Source of the DNA: Paraburkholderia nodosa
GTDB lineage: Bacteria > Pseudomonadota > Gammaproteobacteria > Burkholderiales > Burkholderiaceae
NCBI RefSeq assembly: GCF_001718195.1
Contig: NZ_MCNV01000031.1
Coordinates: forward strand, 1-64,000
Reading direction: 5' to 3'
Length of the DNA: 64,000 nucleotides
This document shows positions 45,964-54,532 of the stretch, piece by piece; positions within the stretch are counted from its first letter, which is position 1, and each line of letters begins with the position of its first letter. Below the pieces are notes generated by a model. The model did no database searches. It had not been told where the DNA came from and saw only the letters and a program-made list of their open reading frames with translations. Both the position numbers and the translations under genes were made by a program.

Positions 45964-46533
45964 TTAACGCACCAGCGTCGACTGCGTGCGGCCGTAGCGC
46001 AGGTTCTCGATAAGGGTCGACGCCTTCGCGATCGGCATCTTGTTAGCGCAGAAGTAGTCCTGATAGAGCCTCGACTGGTACGCATTGAGCGTGCCGTCCT
46101 CGATGCGCGACCAGTTGTTCGCGACGGTCTGGTCCCAGCCGTTGTGATCGGCGTCGAGGCTCGCGTAGAGGCGCCACTCGTAGGTGTCGCAACGAATCCC
46201 TTCGTAGTTCACGTTACGCGCGCCGCTCGGGCTCGAGATGACGATGGTGTAGCGCACGACGCCATCCGTGCCGACCGTGAGCGATGCGGGGTCGATGGCG
46301 AACTTGAGCGGCGAGTTGTTCGAGACATCGAACGGCAGCAGCGTCGCGCCGGCCTGCGGCAGCGGCGGCAGGCCTTCGAGCTTGTTCTCCTGCCATTCGC
46401 CCTTGCGGTCCAGAAGGTAGACGAACGCGCTGTCGTCCTTGTTCGTGGGACCGGAACTGGAGCACGCGGCCAGTCCCGACACAAGCAGCACACCGCCTGC
46501 GGCGCATGCCGCAGCAAGAGCAAATCGTTTCAA
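45964..46533 (-). CDS. CNP1-like family lipoprotein
   Basis: A 189-aa putative lipoprotein of the CNP1 family (a Neisseria-type cryptic protein family of unknown role). Residues 1-22 form a lipoprotein signal with lipobox LAAC. After it come Ser/Gly residues and a compact domain with paired Cys (RCDTYEW and DYFCANK). The start codon is TTG with GAGGAAA 7 bases upstream; no suitable ATG exists, and a longer frame without signal was rejected. The sorting signal beyond Cys (SSS) suggests the outer membrane. Function is not known. Confidence 0.82.
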   Translation of the reverse strand: MKRFALAAACAAGGVLLVSGLAACSSSGPTNKDDSAFVYLLDRKGEWQENKLEGLPPLPQAGATLLPFDVSNNSPLKFAIDPASLTVGTDGVVRYTIVISSPSGARNVNYEGIRCDTYEWRLYASLDADHNGWDQTVANNWSRIEDGTLNAYQSRLYQDYFCANKMPIAKASTLIENLRYGRTQSTLVR

Positions 46534-46588
46534 ATTGGTTTTCCTCGAAGCACGGGCGTCAGTTACGAACGAACTGCGCCGCGAATGC

Positions 46589-46633
46589 GAACCGGCGGGG
46601 CCCGGCGCGTGATGCGCCGGACCCCGCCGGTTC
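46589..46633. terminator. Large GC-rich hairpin between rppH and the lipoprotein gene
   Basis: A 20-bp stem with one mismatch (46589-46608 with 46614-46633) and a GTGAT loop. It lies 20 bases after the rppH stop on the minus strand. No long U-tract follows, so it may be a GC-type terminator or an RNA stabiliser. Confidence 0.6.
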
Positions 46634-46652
46634 GGGCGTTCTTTGCGTTGGC

Positions 46653-47342
46653 TCAAGCCCCTTGATCCTGCTCGTCCTGCGCAGGCTCGATGATACTCTG
46701 CGCCGACTCGCAATCGCTTTCGATCGGCGTACGCGCTGTCCGTGCGGCTACGCCTTCCGGCATGGCCTCATACGGCTCGGCGTGCACCGCGTCTGCGTGC
46801 GCCGACGTCACGATGCGCGGGTAGCGCACCTCGTGAGCCTGCACGCCCAGACGCTCCTGACGCGGCGCGGGCCGGCGCAGGAAGCGCGAGAGTTCGGTCA
46901 GCGCGAGTTGATAGACGTCACGCTTGAACTCGATGACCGCTTCGAGCGGCACCCAGTATTCATTCCAGCGCCACGCGTCGAACTCAGGATGCTCCGTTGC
47001 CCGCAGGCAGATATCGCAGTCGCGCCCGACCATACGCAGCAGAAACCAGATCTGTTTCTGGCCGCGATAATGGCCGCGCACTTCGCGCTTGATGAACTTG
47101 TCCGGCACCTCATAACGCAACCAGTCGCGTGTGCGACCGACGATCTTGACGTGCTCCGGATGCAAACCGGTTTCTTCGTGCAACTCCCGAAACATTGCCT
47201 GCATGGGGGTTTCACCATACTTGATGCCCCCTTGCGGAAACTGCCAGGAATGTTCGCGAACCCGCTTGCCCCAAAACACCTCGTTTCGCGCGTTCAAGAG
47301 GATGATGCCGACGTTCGGGCGAAACCCCTCACGATCCAGCAT
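46653..47342 (-). CDS. rppH: RNA pyrophosphohydrolase RppH
   Basis: A 229-aa Nudix enzyme that removes pyrophosphate from 5'-triphosphate RNA and starts RNase E-dependent decay. Family pattern MLDREGFRPNVGIILLN, then the Nudix box at about residues 38-60 with REL-x-EET. The C-terminal extension of about 55 residues beyond the E. coli length (176) is acidic and Ala/Glu-rich. The ATG is preceded by AAGG. It is divergent from proS. Confidence 0.95.
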   Translation of the reverse strand: MLDREGFRPNVGIILLNARNEVFWGKRVREHSWQFPQGGIKYGETPMQAMFRELHEETGLHPEHVKIVGRTRDWLRYEVPDKFIKREVRGHYRGQKQIWFLLRMVGRDCDICLRATEHPEFDAWRWNEYWVPLEAVIEFKRDVYQLALTELSRFLRRPAPRQERLGVQAHEVRYPRIVTSAHADAVHAEPYEAMPEGVAARTARTPIESDCESAQSIIEPAQDEQDQGA

Positions 47343-47375
47343 ACAACCACCTTCGAATCCTTTAAAATTGCTTTG

Positions 47376-47381
47376 ATTATA
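47376..47381 (-). promoter_or_regulatory. Candidate -10 box of rppH
   Basis: On the minus strand, TATAAT 34 bases before the rppH ATG. The -35 position has no good hexamer. Confidence 0.45.
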
Positions 47382-47607
47382 AACAGATAACGGCCCTCAC
47401 GCACCCGCCGTCCGTGACCCGCCGTCCGGAAAGTTGAGCGAATGGCCGCGGCCGCGCAAAACGGTCTCGGGGCGCGATCGGTCTGGCATCTGGCCCGCGT
47501 CATCGGCGCGGCATGCGGCACGTTGTCATAATGGCGGGTTCGTGAACTCCTCCGTTGGTCACTTCTTCGGGCGGTCTGCACCGGGCCGCCGCTTTTGGAT
47601 AATTTGA

Positions 47608-49344
47608 ATGAAAGCCTCCCGTTTCTTTATCGGCACCCTGAAGGAAGCGCCCGCTGACGCGGAAATCGTCAGCCACAAGCTGATGGTTCGCGCGGGCATG
47701 ATCCGTCGCATCGCTGGCGGCATTTACAACTATCTGCCGATCGGTCTGCGTTCGATCCGCAAGGTCGAGCAGATCGTGCGCGAAGAAATGAACCGCGCCG
47801 GCGCCATCGAGCTGCTCATGCCGGCCGTGCAGCCGGCCGAGCTGTGGCAGGAGTCGGGTCGCTGGGAACAATACGGGCCGGAACTGCTGCGCTTCAAGGA
47901 TCGCAAGCAGAGCGACTTCGTGATGGGCCCGACGCACGAAGAGGTCGTCACCGACATCGCGCGCGGCCAGATCAAGAGCTATCGCCAACTGCCGGTGAAC
48001 TTCTATCAGGTGCAGACGAAGTTCCGCGACGAAATCCGTCCCCGTTTCGGCGTGATGCGCGGGCGCGAATTCATCATGAAGGACGCGTATTCGTTCGATA
48101 AGGACGTCGAAGGTCTCAAGCTCTCGTACCAGAAAATGTACGACGCCTACGTGCGCATCTTCACGCGTCTCGGCCTGCAGTTCCGCGCAGTCGCGGCCGA
48201 CAACGGCTCGATCGGCGGCAGCGGCTCGCACGAATTCCACGTGATCGCGGAAACGGGCGAGGACGACATCGCCTACTGCCCGACCTCGGACTTCGCGGCC
48301 AACGTCGAAGCCGCCGAAGCGTTGCCGCTCATCGCGCAGCGCGGCGCCCCCACGCAAGCGCTCACGAAGACGCCCACGCCGGGCGCGGCGAAATGCGAGG
48401 CTGTGGCTGAACTTCTCGGCATCCCGCTCGAAAGCACGATCAAGTCGATCATCCTCGCGACGGACAACGAAGGCGCCGAGCCCACGATCTGGCTGCTGAT
48501 GCTGCGCGGCGACCACGATCTGAACGAGATCAAGGTCGGCAAGCTCGAAGGTCTGAGCGGCTTCCGCTTCGCGACCGAAGCGGAAATCGTCGAGTGGTTC
48601 GGCACGCCGCCCGGCTACCTCGGACCGCTGGGCACGGAGAAGCCGGTCAAGGTGATCGCCGATCGCACGGTCGCGAACATGAGCGATTTCGTCGTGGGCA
48701 CGAACGAAGTCGATTTCCACACCACGGGCGTGAACTGGGGCCGCGATCTGCCGGAGCCGGTCGTTGCCGACATCCGCAACGTGAAGAAGGGCGATCCCTC
48801 GCCGGACGGCAAGGGTGTGATCGACATCTGCCGCGGCATCGAAGTGGGCCACGTGTTCCAGCTCGGCACGAAGTACTCGGAAGCGATGAACGCCACGTTC
48901 CTCGCCGAGAACGGCAAGCCCGCGCCGATGCAGATGGGCTGCTACGGCATTGGCGTCACGCGTATCCTCGGTGCAGCCATCGAGCAGAACTTCGACGAGA
49001 AGGGCATCATCTGGCCTGAGTCGATCGCGCCGTTCCAGGTCGTCGTGTGCCCGATGGGCATGGACCGCAGCGAGCTCGTGCGCGAGCACGCCGAGCGCGT
49101 CTACAACGAACTGCTCGAAGCGGGCGTCGACGTGATCCTCGACGACCGCGGCGAGCGTCCGGGCGTGATGTTCGCCGACTGGGAGCTGATCGGCGTGCCG
49201 CATCGTCTCGTGATCGGCGAGCGGGGCCTGAAGGACGGCAAGATCGAGTACCAGGGCCGCCGCGATACCGAAGCGACGCTGCTCGCGGCCGATGAGGCCG
49301 CGCAGACGGTGGCGCAGAAGATCCGCGCGGCACTCGCGGTTTAA
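47608..49344 (+). CDS. proS: Prolyl-tRNA synthetase ProS
   Basis: A 578-aa class II synthetase of the bacterial type. Motif 1 lies near residue 70 (LLMPAVQPAELWQESGR), motif 2 near 140 (FRDEIRPRFGVMRGREF), and motif 3 near 450 (GCYGIGVTRI). A YbaK-like editing domain is inserted at about residues 240-400 and clears mischarged Ala-tRNA-Pro. The C-terminal anticodon domain follows (VVCPMGMDRSELV onward). A single gene, 35 bases before the MarC-type gene. Confidence 0.97.
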   Translation: MKASRFFIGTLKEAPADAEIVSHKLMVRAGMIRRIAGGIYNYLPIGLRSIRKVEQIVREEMNRAGAIELLMPAVQPAELWQESGRWEQYGPELLRFKDRKQSDFVMGPTHEEVVTDIARGQIKSYRQLPVNFYQVQTKFRDEIRPRFGVMRGREFIMKDAYSFDKDVEGLKLSYQKMYDAYVRIFTRLGLQFRAVAADNGSIGGSGSHEFHVIAETGEDDIAYCPTSDFAANVEAAEALPLIAQRGAPTQALTKTPTPGAAKCEAVAELLGIPLESTIKSIILATDNEGAEPTIWLLMLRGDHDLNEIKVGKLEGLSGFRFATEAEIVEWFGTPPGYLGPLGTEKPVKVIADRTVANMSDFVVGTNEVDFHTTGVNWGRDLPEPVVADIRNVKKGDPSPDGKGVIDICRGIEVGHVFQLGTKYSEAMNATFLAENGKPAPMQMGCYGIGVTRILGAAIEQNFDEKGIIWPESIAPFQVVVCPMGMDRSELVREHAERVYNELLEAGVDVILDDRGERPGVMFADWELIGVPHRLVIGERGLKDGKIEYQGRRDTEATLLAADEAAQTVAQKIRAALAV

Positions 49345-49379
49345 CGACGATCCATCCCGGTTAAAGGAGCGCTGCGAGC

Positions 49380-49979
49380 GTGGAGTACAGTTTTCTGTCC
49401 GCTACGGTCCTGCTGCTCCTCATCACCGACCCGCTCGGGAATATTCCGCTCTTCATCAGTTGCCTGCGCGGCGTTGCCAAGCAGCGCCGCGCGGTCGTGA
49501 TCCTGCGCGAGGTCGCGATTGCGTTCGTGATCCTGCTGATCTTCATGGTCGCCGGCAACAGCTTCCTGCGCATGATGGGGCTCACCGATACCTCGCTGCG
49601 CATCGGCGGCGGCATCGTGCTGTTCCTCATCGCGCTGCGGATGATCTTTCCGCATCCGGGCGGCCCGTTCGGTGGCGGCGACAAGGGCGGCGAGCCGCTC
49701 ATCGTGCCGCTCGCCATTCCTGCGCTGGCCGGGCCTTCGGCGCTTGCCACGGTCATGCTGCTCACCTCTCAGGCGCCGGGCAAACTCTACGAATGGATGA
49801 CCGCGCTCGTCGTGACGATGGTGATCTGCGCGGTCGTGCTGGTGATGGCGGAGCGCATCCAGCAGTGGCTCGGCGAGCGCGTAGTGACGGCCTTCGAGCG
49901 GCTGATGGGCCTCGTGCTCGTGGCGATATCGGTGGAGATGATCCTCGCGGGCATCGCGACCTTCGTGCATCACCTCTGA
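49380..49979 (+). CDS. MarC family integral membrane protein
   Basis: A 199-aa protein with six predicted membrane segments and the signature LLLITDPLGNIPLF near the N-terminus and IPLAIPALAGPSALATV-like central loop. The MarC family was once tied to antibiotic resistance but its real role is unknown. The start codon is GTG with AAAGGAG upstream. It may be cotranscribed with proS. Confidence 0.92.
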   Translation: MEYSFLSATVLLLLITDPLGNIPLFISCLRGVAKQRRAVVILREVAIAFVILLIFMVAGNSFLRMMGLTDTSLRIGGGIVLFLIALRMIFPHPGGPFGGGDKGGEPLIVPLAIPALAGPSALATVMLLTSQAPGKLYEWMTALVVTMVICAVVLVMAERIQQWLGERVVTAFERLMGLVLVAISVEMILAGIATFVHHL

Positions 49980-50012
49980 CGCCGCGTGCAGCGCGCGTCG
50001 CAGGCAACAAAA

Positions 50013-50037
50013 AAGCAGCCCGCGGGCTGCTTCTTTC
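50013..50037. terminator. Bidirectional terminator between marC-type gene and hpt
   Basis: AAGCAGCCC / GGGCTGCTT (50013-50021, 50024-50032) form a tight 9-bp stem flanked by an A-run (left) and a T-rich stretch (right), between convergent genes. Confidence 0.8.
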
Positions 50038-50064
50038 ATGGTGGTCAGACAGTCGATGCGCGCT

Positions 50065-50616
50065 TCACGCGCCTTCGGTCAGCGCACGGATAGTCGGCAG
50101 ATTGCGCCAGTAACCCTTGGCGTCCATGCCGCAGCCGAACACGTAGCGGTCCGGCACCGAAAAACCGCAGTAGTCGGGATGCAGCGGCTTGGCCTTCGTC
50201 AGCGTCTTCTCGCACAGCACGGCCGAAAGGAAACGTTTCGCGCCCATGTCCATGATGCGGTCGCGAATCGCGGCCATGGTCTCGCCTTCGTCGAGGATGT
50301 CGTCGAGCACGAGCACCACACGGTCCTTCACCGACTCGCGCGGCGCCACGCGCCACTGCATCTCGGCGCTGCCCTTGATCGCGTTGCGGTAGCGCGTGAG
50401 GTGGATGTAGTCGAACTCGAGCGGGAAGTCGAGGTGCGGCAGCAGCATGCCGGTGAACACGGCGGCGCCGCCCATCACCGACAGCACGAGCGGGAAGTCC
50501 TCGCTGATTTCGGCGCGGATGGCTTCGGCCATCCGGCCGATCGACGCATTGACGTCGCCCTCCGAAACGATCTCTTCGGAGTGGCGGAAAATGTGCAGGG
50601 CTTCTTCGCGATTCAT
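50065..50616 (-). CDS. hpt: Hypoxanthine-guanine phosphoribosyltransferase
   Basis: A 183-aa purine salvage enzyme converting hypoxanthine or guanine plus PRPP into IMP or GMP. The PRPP site VVLVLDDILDEGETM is at residues 99-113, and the N-terminal helix region (LHIFRHSEEIVSEGDV) agrees with the betaproteobacterial HGPRT form. C-terminal FGCGMDAKGYWRNLP fits the hood. The exact substrate preference is not visible. Confidence 0.9.
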   Translation of the reverse strand: MNREEALHIFRHSEEIVSEGDVNASIGRMAEAIRAEISEDFPLVLSVMGGAAVFTGMLLPHLDFPLEFDYIHLTRYRNAIKGSAEMQWRVAPRESVKDRVVLVLDDILDEGETMAAIRDRIMDMGAKRFLSAVLCEKTLTKAKPLHPDYCGFSVPDRYVFGCGMDAKGYWRNLPTIRALTEGA

Positions 50617-50763
50617 GACTCTGGCGGGAAGGTAGCTGTAGCTATTGAAGTGTGGAAAATAACGGCGGCGCGCGCTACAGCATAAACCCGCGCATTCGGT
50701 CCGTCGCGCGCCGCGTCGAATGGGGCCGCCGTGCGCGCGATGTGCGCCGCGCGGCCCGCAAGA

Positions 50764-52131
50764 TCAGCGCATGCCGGGCATCATGCCCTTCATGCCGCGC
50801 ATCATCTTTTGCAGATTGCCGCCCTTGAGCTTCTTCATCATGGTGCGCATCTGCTCGTACTGGTTGAGCATGCGGTTCACTTCCTGAACCTGCACGCCCG
50901 CGCCCGCCGCAATGCGGCGCTTGCGCGTGGCCTTGATGAGCTCGGGCTTGGCGCGTTCGGCGGGCGTCATCGAGTTGATGATGCCTTCCATGCGGCGCAT
51001 CTGCTTCTCGGCCTGGCCCATGTTGGCGCCCGAGGCGGCCTGCTGGAACTGCGCGGGCAGCTTGTCCATGAGCGACGACAGGCCGCCCATGCTCTTCATC
51101 TGCGAGAGCTGCGCGCGGAAGTCGTTGAGGTCGAAGTCGCCGCCTTTCTTGACCTTGTCGGCGAGCTTTTGCGCGGCCTGGACGTCCACGCCGCGCTGCG
51201 CTTCCTCGACGAGCGCGAGAATGTCGCCCATGCCGAGAATACGGTTCGCCATGCGGTCCGGGTGGAACACCTCGAGGCCATCGAGCTTTTCCGCGACGCC
51301 GACGAACTTGATCGGCTTGCCCGTGATGTGGCGCACGGAGAGCGCCGCGCCGCCGCGCGAGTCGCCGTCGAGCTTGGTGAGCACGACGCCGGTGAGCGGC
51401 AGGGCGTCGTTGAACGCCTTCGCGGTGTTGACCGCGTCCTGACCGAGCATGGCGTCGACCACGAACAGTGTTTCGGCGGGCTTGAGCGAGGCGTGCAGCG
51501 CGGTGATCTCGTTCATCATCGCCTCGTCGATACCGAGGCGGCCGGCCGTGTCGACGAGCAGCACGTCGTGATAGTGGCGCTTGGCCCAGTCGACCGCGGC
51601 GGCGGCGATCTCGACGGGCTTCTGGTCCGGCTGCGAGGGGAAGAAGTCGGCGCCGACCTGTTCCGTCACCGTCTTCAACTGCGCGATAGCGGCAGGGCGG
51701 TAGACGTCGCACGAAACGGTGAGGACCTTCTTCTTGTACTTCTCGCGCAGGAGCTTGGCGAGCTTGCCGGTGGTGGTGGTCTTACCGGCGCCCTGCAGAC
51801 CCGCCATGAGGATGACGGCAGGCGGCGTGACGGCGAGATCGAGTTCGGCGGCACGGCCTTCGTAGTCGCCGCCGATCACGGCGGTCAACTCGCGCTGCAC
51901 CACGCCGACGAGCGCCTGGCCCGGCGAGAGGCTGGAGATCACTTCTTCGCCGAGCGCCTTCTCCTTCACCTTGGCGATGAATTCGCGCACGACGGGCAGC
52001 GCCACGTCCGCTTCGAGCAGGGCGAGACGCACCTCGCGCAGCATTTCCTGCGTATTGGCTTCGGTCAGCCGGGCTTCGCCGCGCAGCGTCTTGACGACGC
52101 GCGCCATCCGTTGAGTGAGATTGTCGAGCAT
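50764..52131 (-). CDS. ffh: Signal recognition particle protein Ffh
   Basis: A 455-aa SRP54 GTPase that binds 4.5S RNA and signal sequences and delivers ribosomes to FtsY. The NG domain shows the P-loop GLQGAGKTTTTGKLA near residues 102-116, DTAGRL near 190 and TKLDGD near 247. The methionine-rich M domain is at about 300-455 and ends MMKKLKGGNLQKMMRGMKGM. No ffs RNA gene was recognised nearby. Divergent from the CcsA-like gene. Confidence 0.97.
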   Translation of the reverse strand: MLDNLTQRMARVVKTLRGEARLTEANTQEMLREVRLALLEADVALPVVREFIAKVKEKALGEEVISSLSPGQALVGVVQRELTAVIGGDYEGRAAELDLAVTPPAVILMAGLQGAGKTTTTGKLAKLLREKYKKKVLTVSCDVYRPAAIAQLKTVTEQVGADFFPSQPDQKPVEIAAAAVDWAKRHYHDVLLVDTAGRLGIDEAMMNEITALHASLKPAETLFVVDAMLGQDAVNTAKAFNDALPLTGVVLTKLDGDSRGGAALSVRHITGKPIKFVGVAEKLDGLEVFHPDRMANRILGMGDILALVEEAQRGVDVQAAQKLADKVKKGGDFDLNDFRAQLSQMKSMGGLSSLMDKLPAQFQQAASGANMGQAEKQMRRMEGIINSMTPAERAKPELIKATRKRRIAAGAGVQVQEVNRMLNQYEQMRTMMKKLKGGNLQKMMRGMKGMMPGMR

Positions 52132-52246
52132 GGGGAGGCGGTGAGCAGTGCGGCCCGGCCCGCGCGCGCAAAACGGACTGCGCCGCGTTTCGTCGCCGAT
52201 TCGTTAGGGGAGCGCGCGGCCAGGGGGCCTATAGTAAACTTCGAAC

Positions 52247-53176
52247 ATGGATATTGTACTGTATGCCCTCACCGTGCTCCTGTACGGCGGATTGTGCGCC
52301 GCCGACTGGCGCGCGCTGCGCCGCGCGGGCACCGCGCCGCTGCTCGGCAGCGTGCCTCCCGTTCCGGTGACGCTCGGCGCGGGCGGCGACGCCCTGCGCG
52401 CGCGGACCTTCGGCCCGCTTTCGCGCGCGCTGCTGTTCGCCGCGCTCGCCGCGCACGGCGTGCTCCTGCACATGACGATCTTCCCCGCCAACGAAATGGT
52501 GTTCGGCTTCGCCTTCGCGTTGTCGGCCATGTTCTGGCTCGGCGCGGGCATCTACTGGATCGAGAGCTTTTTCTTTTCGCTCGACGGCCTGCGTCTGTTG
52601 CTGCTGCCGTTGGCGGCCGTCGCGTCGATCCTGCCGCTCGTGTTCGGCGGCGTGCGCGTGCTGCCCTACGCGGCCGCGCCGATGTTCAAGCTGCACTTCG
52701 TCATCGCGAACATCGCCTACGGGCTCTTTGCGATCGCCGCGCTGCATGCGGTGCTGATGCTCGCCGTCGAGCGCCGGCTGCATGCGCTCAAGGGCGCCGG
52801 CTTCCAGCGCAACGCGAGCAATCGCGGCGGCGGCTGGCTCTCGAACTGGATCGAGACGTTGCCGCCGCTCCTCACGATGGAAAAGCTGCTGTTCCGCCTG
52901 ATCGGCGCGGGCTTCGTGCTGCTCACGGCCACGCTCGTCTCGGGCATCGTGTTCAGCGAGCAGTTGATCGACCGGCCGCTTTCGCTCGATCACAAGACCG
53001 TCTTCGCGATTCTTTCGTGGCTGATGTTCGGCGCGCTGCTCACCGCGCGCAAGATTTCCGGCTGGCGCGGCCGCGCTGCGCTGCGATGGGTGATCGCATC
53101 GTTCATCGCCTTGCTGCTCGCTTATGTGGGCAGCCGTTTCGTCTTCGAGGTGCTGCTGCACCGCCCTGTGGTTTGA
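52247..53176 (+). CDS. CcsA/YpjD-like cytochrome c assembly family membrane protein
   Basis: A 309-aa protein with about eight membrane segments, spread over nearly the full length. The conserved HGVLLHM stretch near residue 73 and the paired His later (HFVIANIAYGLFAIAALHAVLM) fit the CcsA/YpjD group. CcsA proteins handle haem in cytochrome c biogenesis; YpjD relatives have no settled role. There is no ccsB next to it, so a YpjD-like role is more likely. A TATAGT box 12 bases before the ATG region may be the -10. PP0621-like and ampD follow. Confidence 0.85.
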   Translation: MDIVLYALTVLLYGGLCAADWRALRRAGTAPLLGSVPPVPVTLGAGGDALRARTFGPLSRALLFAALAAHGVLLHMTIFPANEMVFGFAFALSAMFWLGAGIYWIESFFFSLDGLRLLLLPLAAVASILPLVFGGVRVLPYAAAPMFKLHFVIANIAYGLFAIAALHAVLMLAVERRLHALKGAGFQRNASNRGGGWLSNWIETLPPLLTMEKLLFRLIGAGFVLLTATLVSGIVFSEQLIDRPLSLDHKTVFAILSWLMFGALLTARKISGWRGRAALRWVIASFIALLLAYVGSRFVFEVLLHRPVV

Positions 53177-53198
53177 GTCGTGTGAGTCGCGTGTTCCG

Positions 53199-53525
53199 AT
53201 GAGACAGATTCTTCTCCTCGTCCTGCTGTTCGTGGTCGGACAGTGGTTCGTCAAGGCGCTGCGCCGTGCGCAGACGCAGACGCGCGCCGGTGCGCAACCG
53301 GGACAGGGCGCGCAGCCGGGGCAGAGCGCCGCGCAAAGCGCCACTGGCGGCGCGAGCACGAGCGGCAAGGCTGCGCTGCCCGAGCCGATGGTGCGCTGCG
53401 CAGAGTGTGGCGTGCATGCGCCGCGCAGTGAATCGGTGAATGTCGGCGCGCGCTCGTTCTGCAGTTCCGAGCACGCGCGTGCCTGGGACGCGCGCACCAC
53501 GGCCCAGGATCGCCCCGCACGATGA
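53199..53525 (+). CDS. PP0621 family protein (membrane anchor plus Cys motif)
   Basis: A 108-aa protein with an N-terminal membrane segment (residues 4-18), a Gln/Ala/Gly-rich linker, and a C-terminal small domain with CAECG and FCSSEHARAW, which looks like a small zinc ribbon. The family has no known role. The start MRQILLLVLL was chosen because the longer frame overlaps the preceding gene. Its stop overlaps ampD by 4 bases, so the two are likely co-translated. Confidence 0.85.
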   Translation: MRQILLLVLLFVVGQWFVKALRRAQTQTRAGAQPGQGAQPGQSAAQSATGGASTSGKAALPEPMVRCAECGVHAPRSESVNVGARSFCSSEHARAWDARTTAQDRPAR

Positions 53526-54160
53526 GCGCTGCTGGATCGCCAGGACTGCCAGGATCGCGCGCGTACGCAGTCGATGCGCAGGGCTGGGTGCCCGGCGCAC
53601 GCCAACTGCCTTCGCCCAACTTCGAGGCCCGCCCGCCAGGCGCCGTGCCGACGCTCATCGTCGTCCACAACATCAGCCTGCCGCCCAACGTCTTCGGCGG
53701 CCCCGAGATCGCCGATCTCTTCCTCAACCGCCTCGACTGCGACGCGCATCCGTACTTCGACGCCAACCTGCGCGGCGTGCGCGTCTCGGCGCACTTCGTC
53801 ATTCATCGCGATGGCACGCTCGAGCAGTTCGTCTCGTGTGACGAGCGCGCGTGGCACGCGGGCGCGTCGAGCTTCTTCGGGCGCGAGCGCTGTAACGATT
53901 TCGCCATCGGCATCGAACTGGAAGGCAGCGACACGACGGCCTTCGAGGCGCCGCAATACGCGACGCTCGCGGCGCTCGTGAAGGCGCTCGTCGCGCACTA
54001 TCCGATCGAGGCGCTGGCGGGCCATTCGGACATCGCGCCCGGGCGCAAGACCGATCCCGGCCCGCACTTCGACTGGGCGCGCCTCAAACACGATACGCAG
54101 CTCGCCAATGCCAGCTTCCCCTATATCCAGGGGCACGGCGCGCAGGACGCGGCGTCGTGA
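53522..54160 (+). CDS. ampD: 1,6-anhydro-N-acetylmuramyl-L-alanine amidase AmpD
   Basis: A 212-aa cytoplasmic zinc amidase that cuts anhydro-muropeptides during cell-wall recycling; loss in other bacteria derepresses AmpC beta-lactamase. Zinc ligands are His49 in VVHNIS and the late His and Asp in GHSDIAPGRKTDPG. The AHFVIHRDG and ERCNDFAIGIELEG patterns are typical. It has no signal peptide, which separates it from periplasmic AmpDh homologues. ATGA overlap with the PP0621-like gene. Confidence 0.95.
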   Translation: MSAAGSPGLPGSRAYAVDAQGWVPGARQLPSPNFEARPPGAVPTLIVVHNISLPPNVFGGPEIADLFLNRLDCDAHPYFDANLRGVRVSAHFVIHRDGTLEQFVSCDERAWHAGASSFFGRERCNDFAIGIELEGSDTTAFEAPQYATLAALVKALVAHYPIEALAGHSDIAPGRKTDPGPHFDWARLKHDTQLANASFPYIQGHGAQDAAS

Positions 54161-54334
54161 CACGTTCGATCGCCTGCTGAACCCTCTCAAACTGCGCAAG
54201 AAATAAGCACCGCTCGCGCGCAAACGCAAGGTCTTCGCGCGCGCCTCGCAGACCACTCGAAGGGACATTCGCCGCCAGGCCCCGCGCCGCTTGGCTTGTG
54301 GTCTTGTCAAGATAGGACCAGCAAAAAAAGCCAT

Positions 54335-54362
54335 TTGATCGTACTGTTTCTTCCACTATACT
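54335..54362 (+). promoter_or_regulatory. Candidate sigma70 promoter of nrdA
   Basis: TTGATC (54335-54340), a 16-bp spacer and TATACT (54357-54362). The -10 box lies inside the upstream candidate NrdR box. Confidence 0.65.
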
Positions 54363-54366
54363 TGGT
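54353..54366 (+). promoter_or_regulatory. Candidate NrdR box 1 (upstream)
   Basis: CCACTATACTTGGT resembles the NrdR consensus core (CAC-ATA-TTG-G pattern) and is centred about 32 bp, three helix turns, before the second box. It overlaps the -10 box, so NrdR binding should repress nrdA. Confidence 0.55.
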
Positions 54367-54383
54367 ACCCGAAACAAGGCTTC

Positions 54384-54399
54384 ACACCATATGTTGTGT
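54384..54399 (+). promoter_or_regulatory. Candidate NrdR box 2 (downstream)
   Basis: ACACCATATGTTGTGT is a near-palindromic 16-mer matching the NrdR box consensus well. The pair spacing to box 1 is as known for ribonucleotide reductase operons. Confidence 0.72.
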
Positions 54400-54532
54400 T
54401 GTACCGCGGCGCCCCGCTTCACTCGCAAGGCGCCGCGCGCGTTACCGGCATAGAAAAAACAGAAACTTTGTACGGTGCCGCCGGCCGAGAGAACCGGCGC
54501 ACCGGCTGTAATCGAGAGAGAAGGTACAGCCA

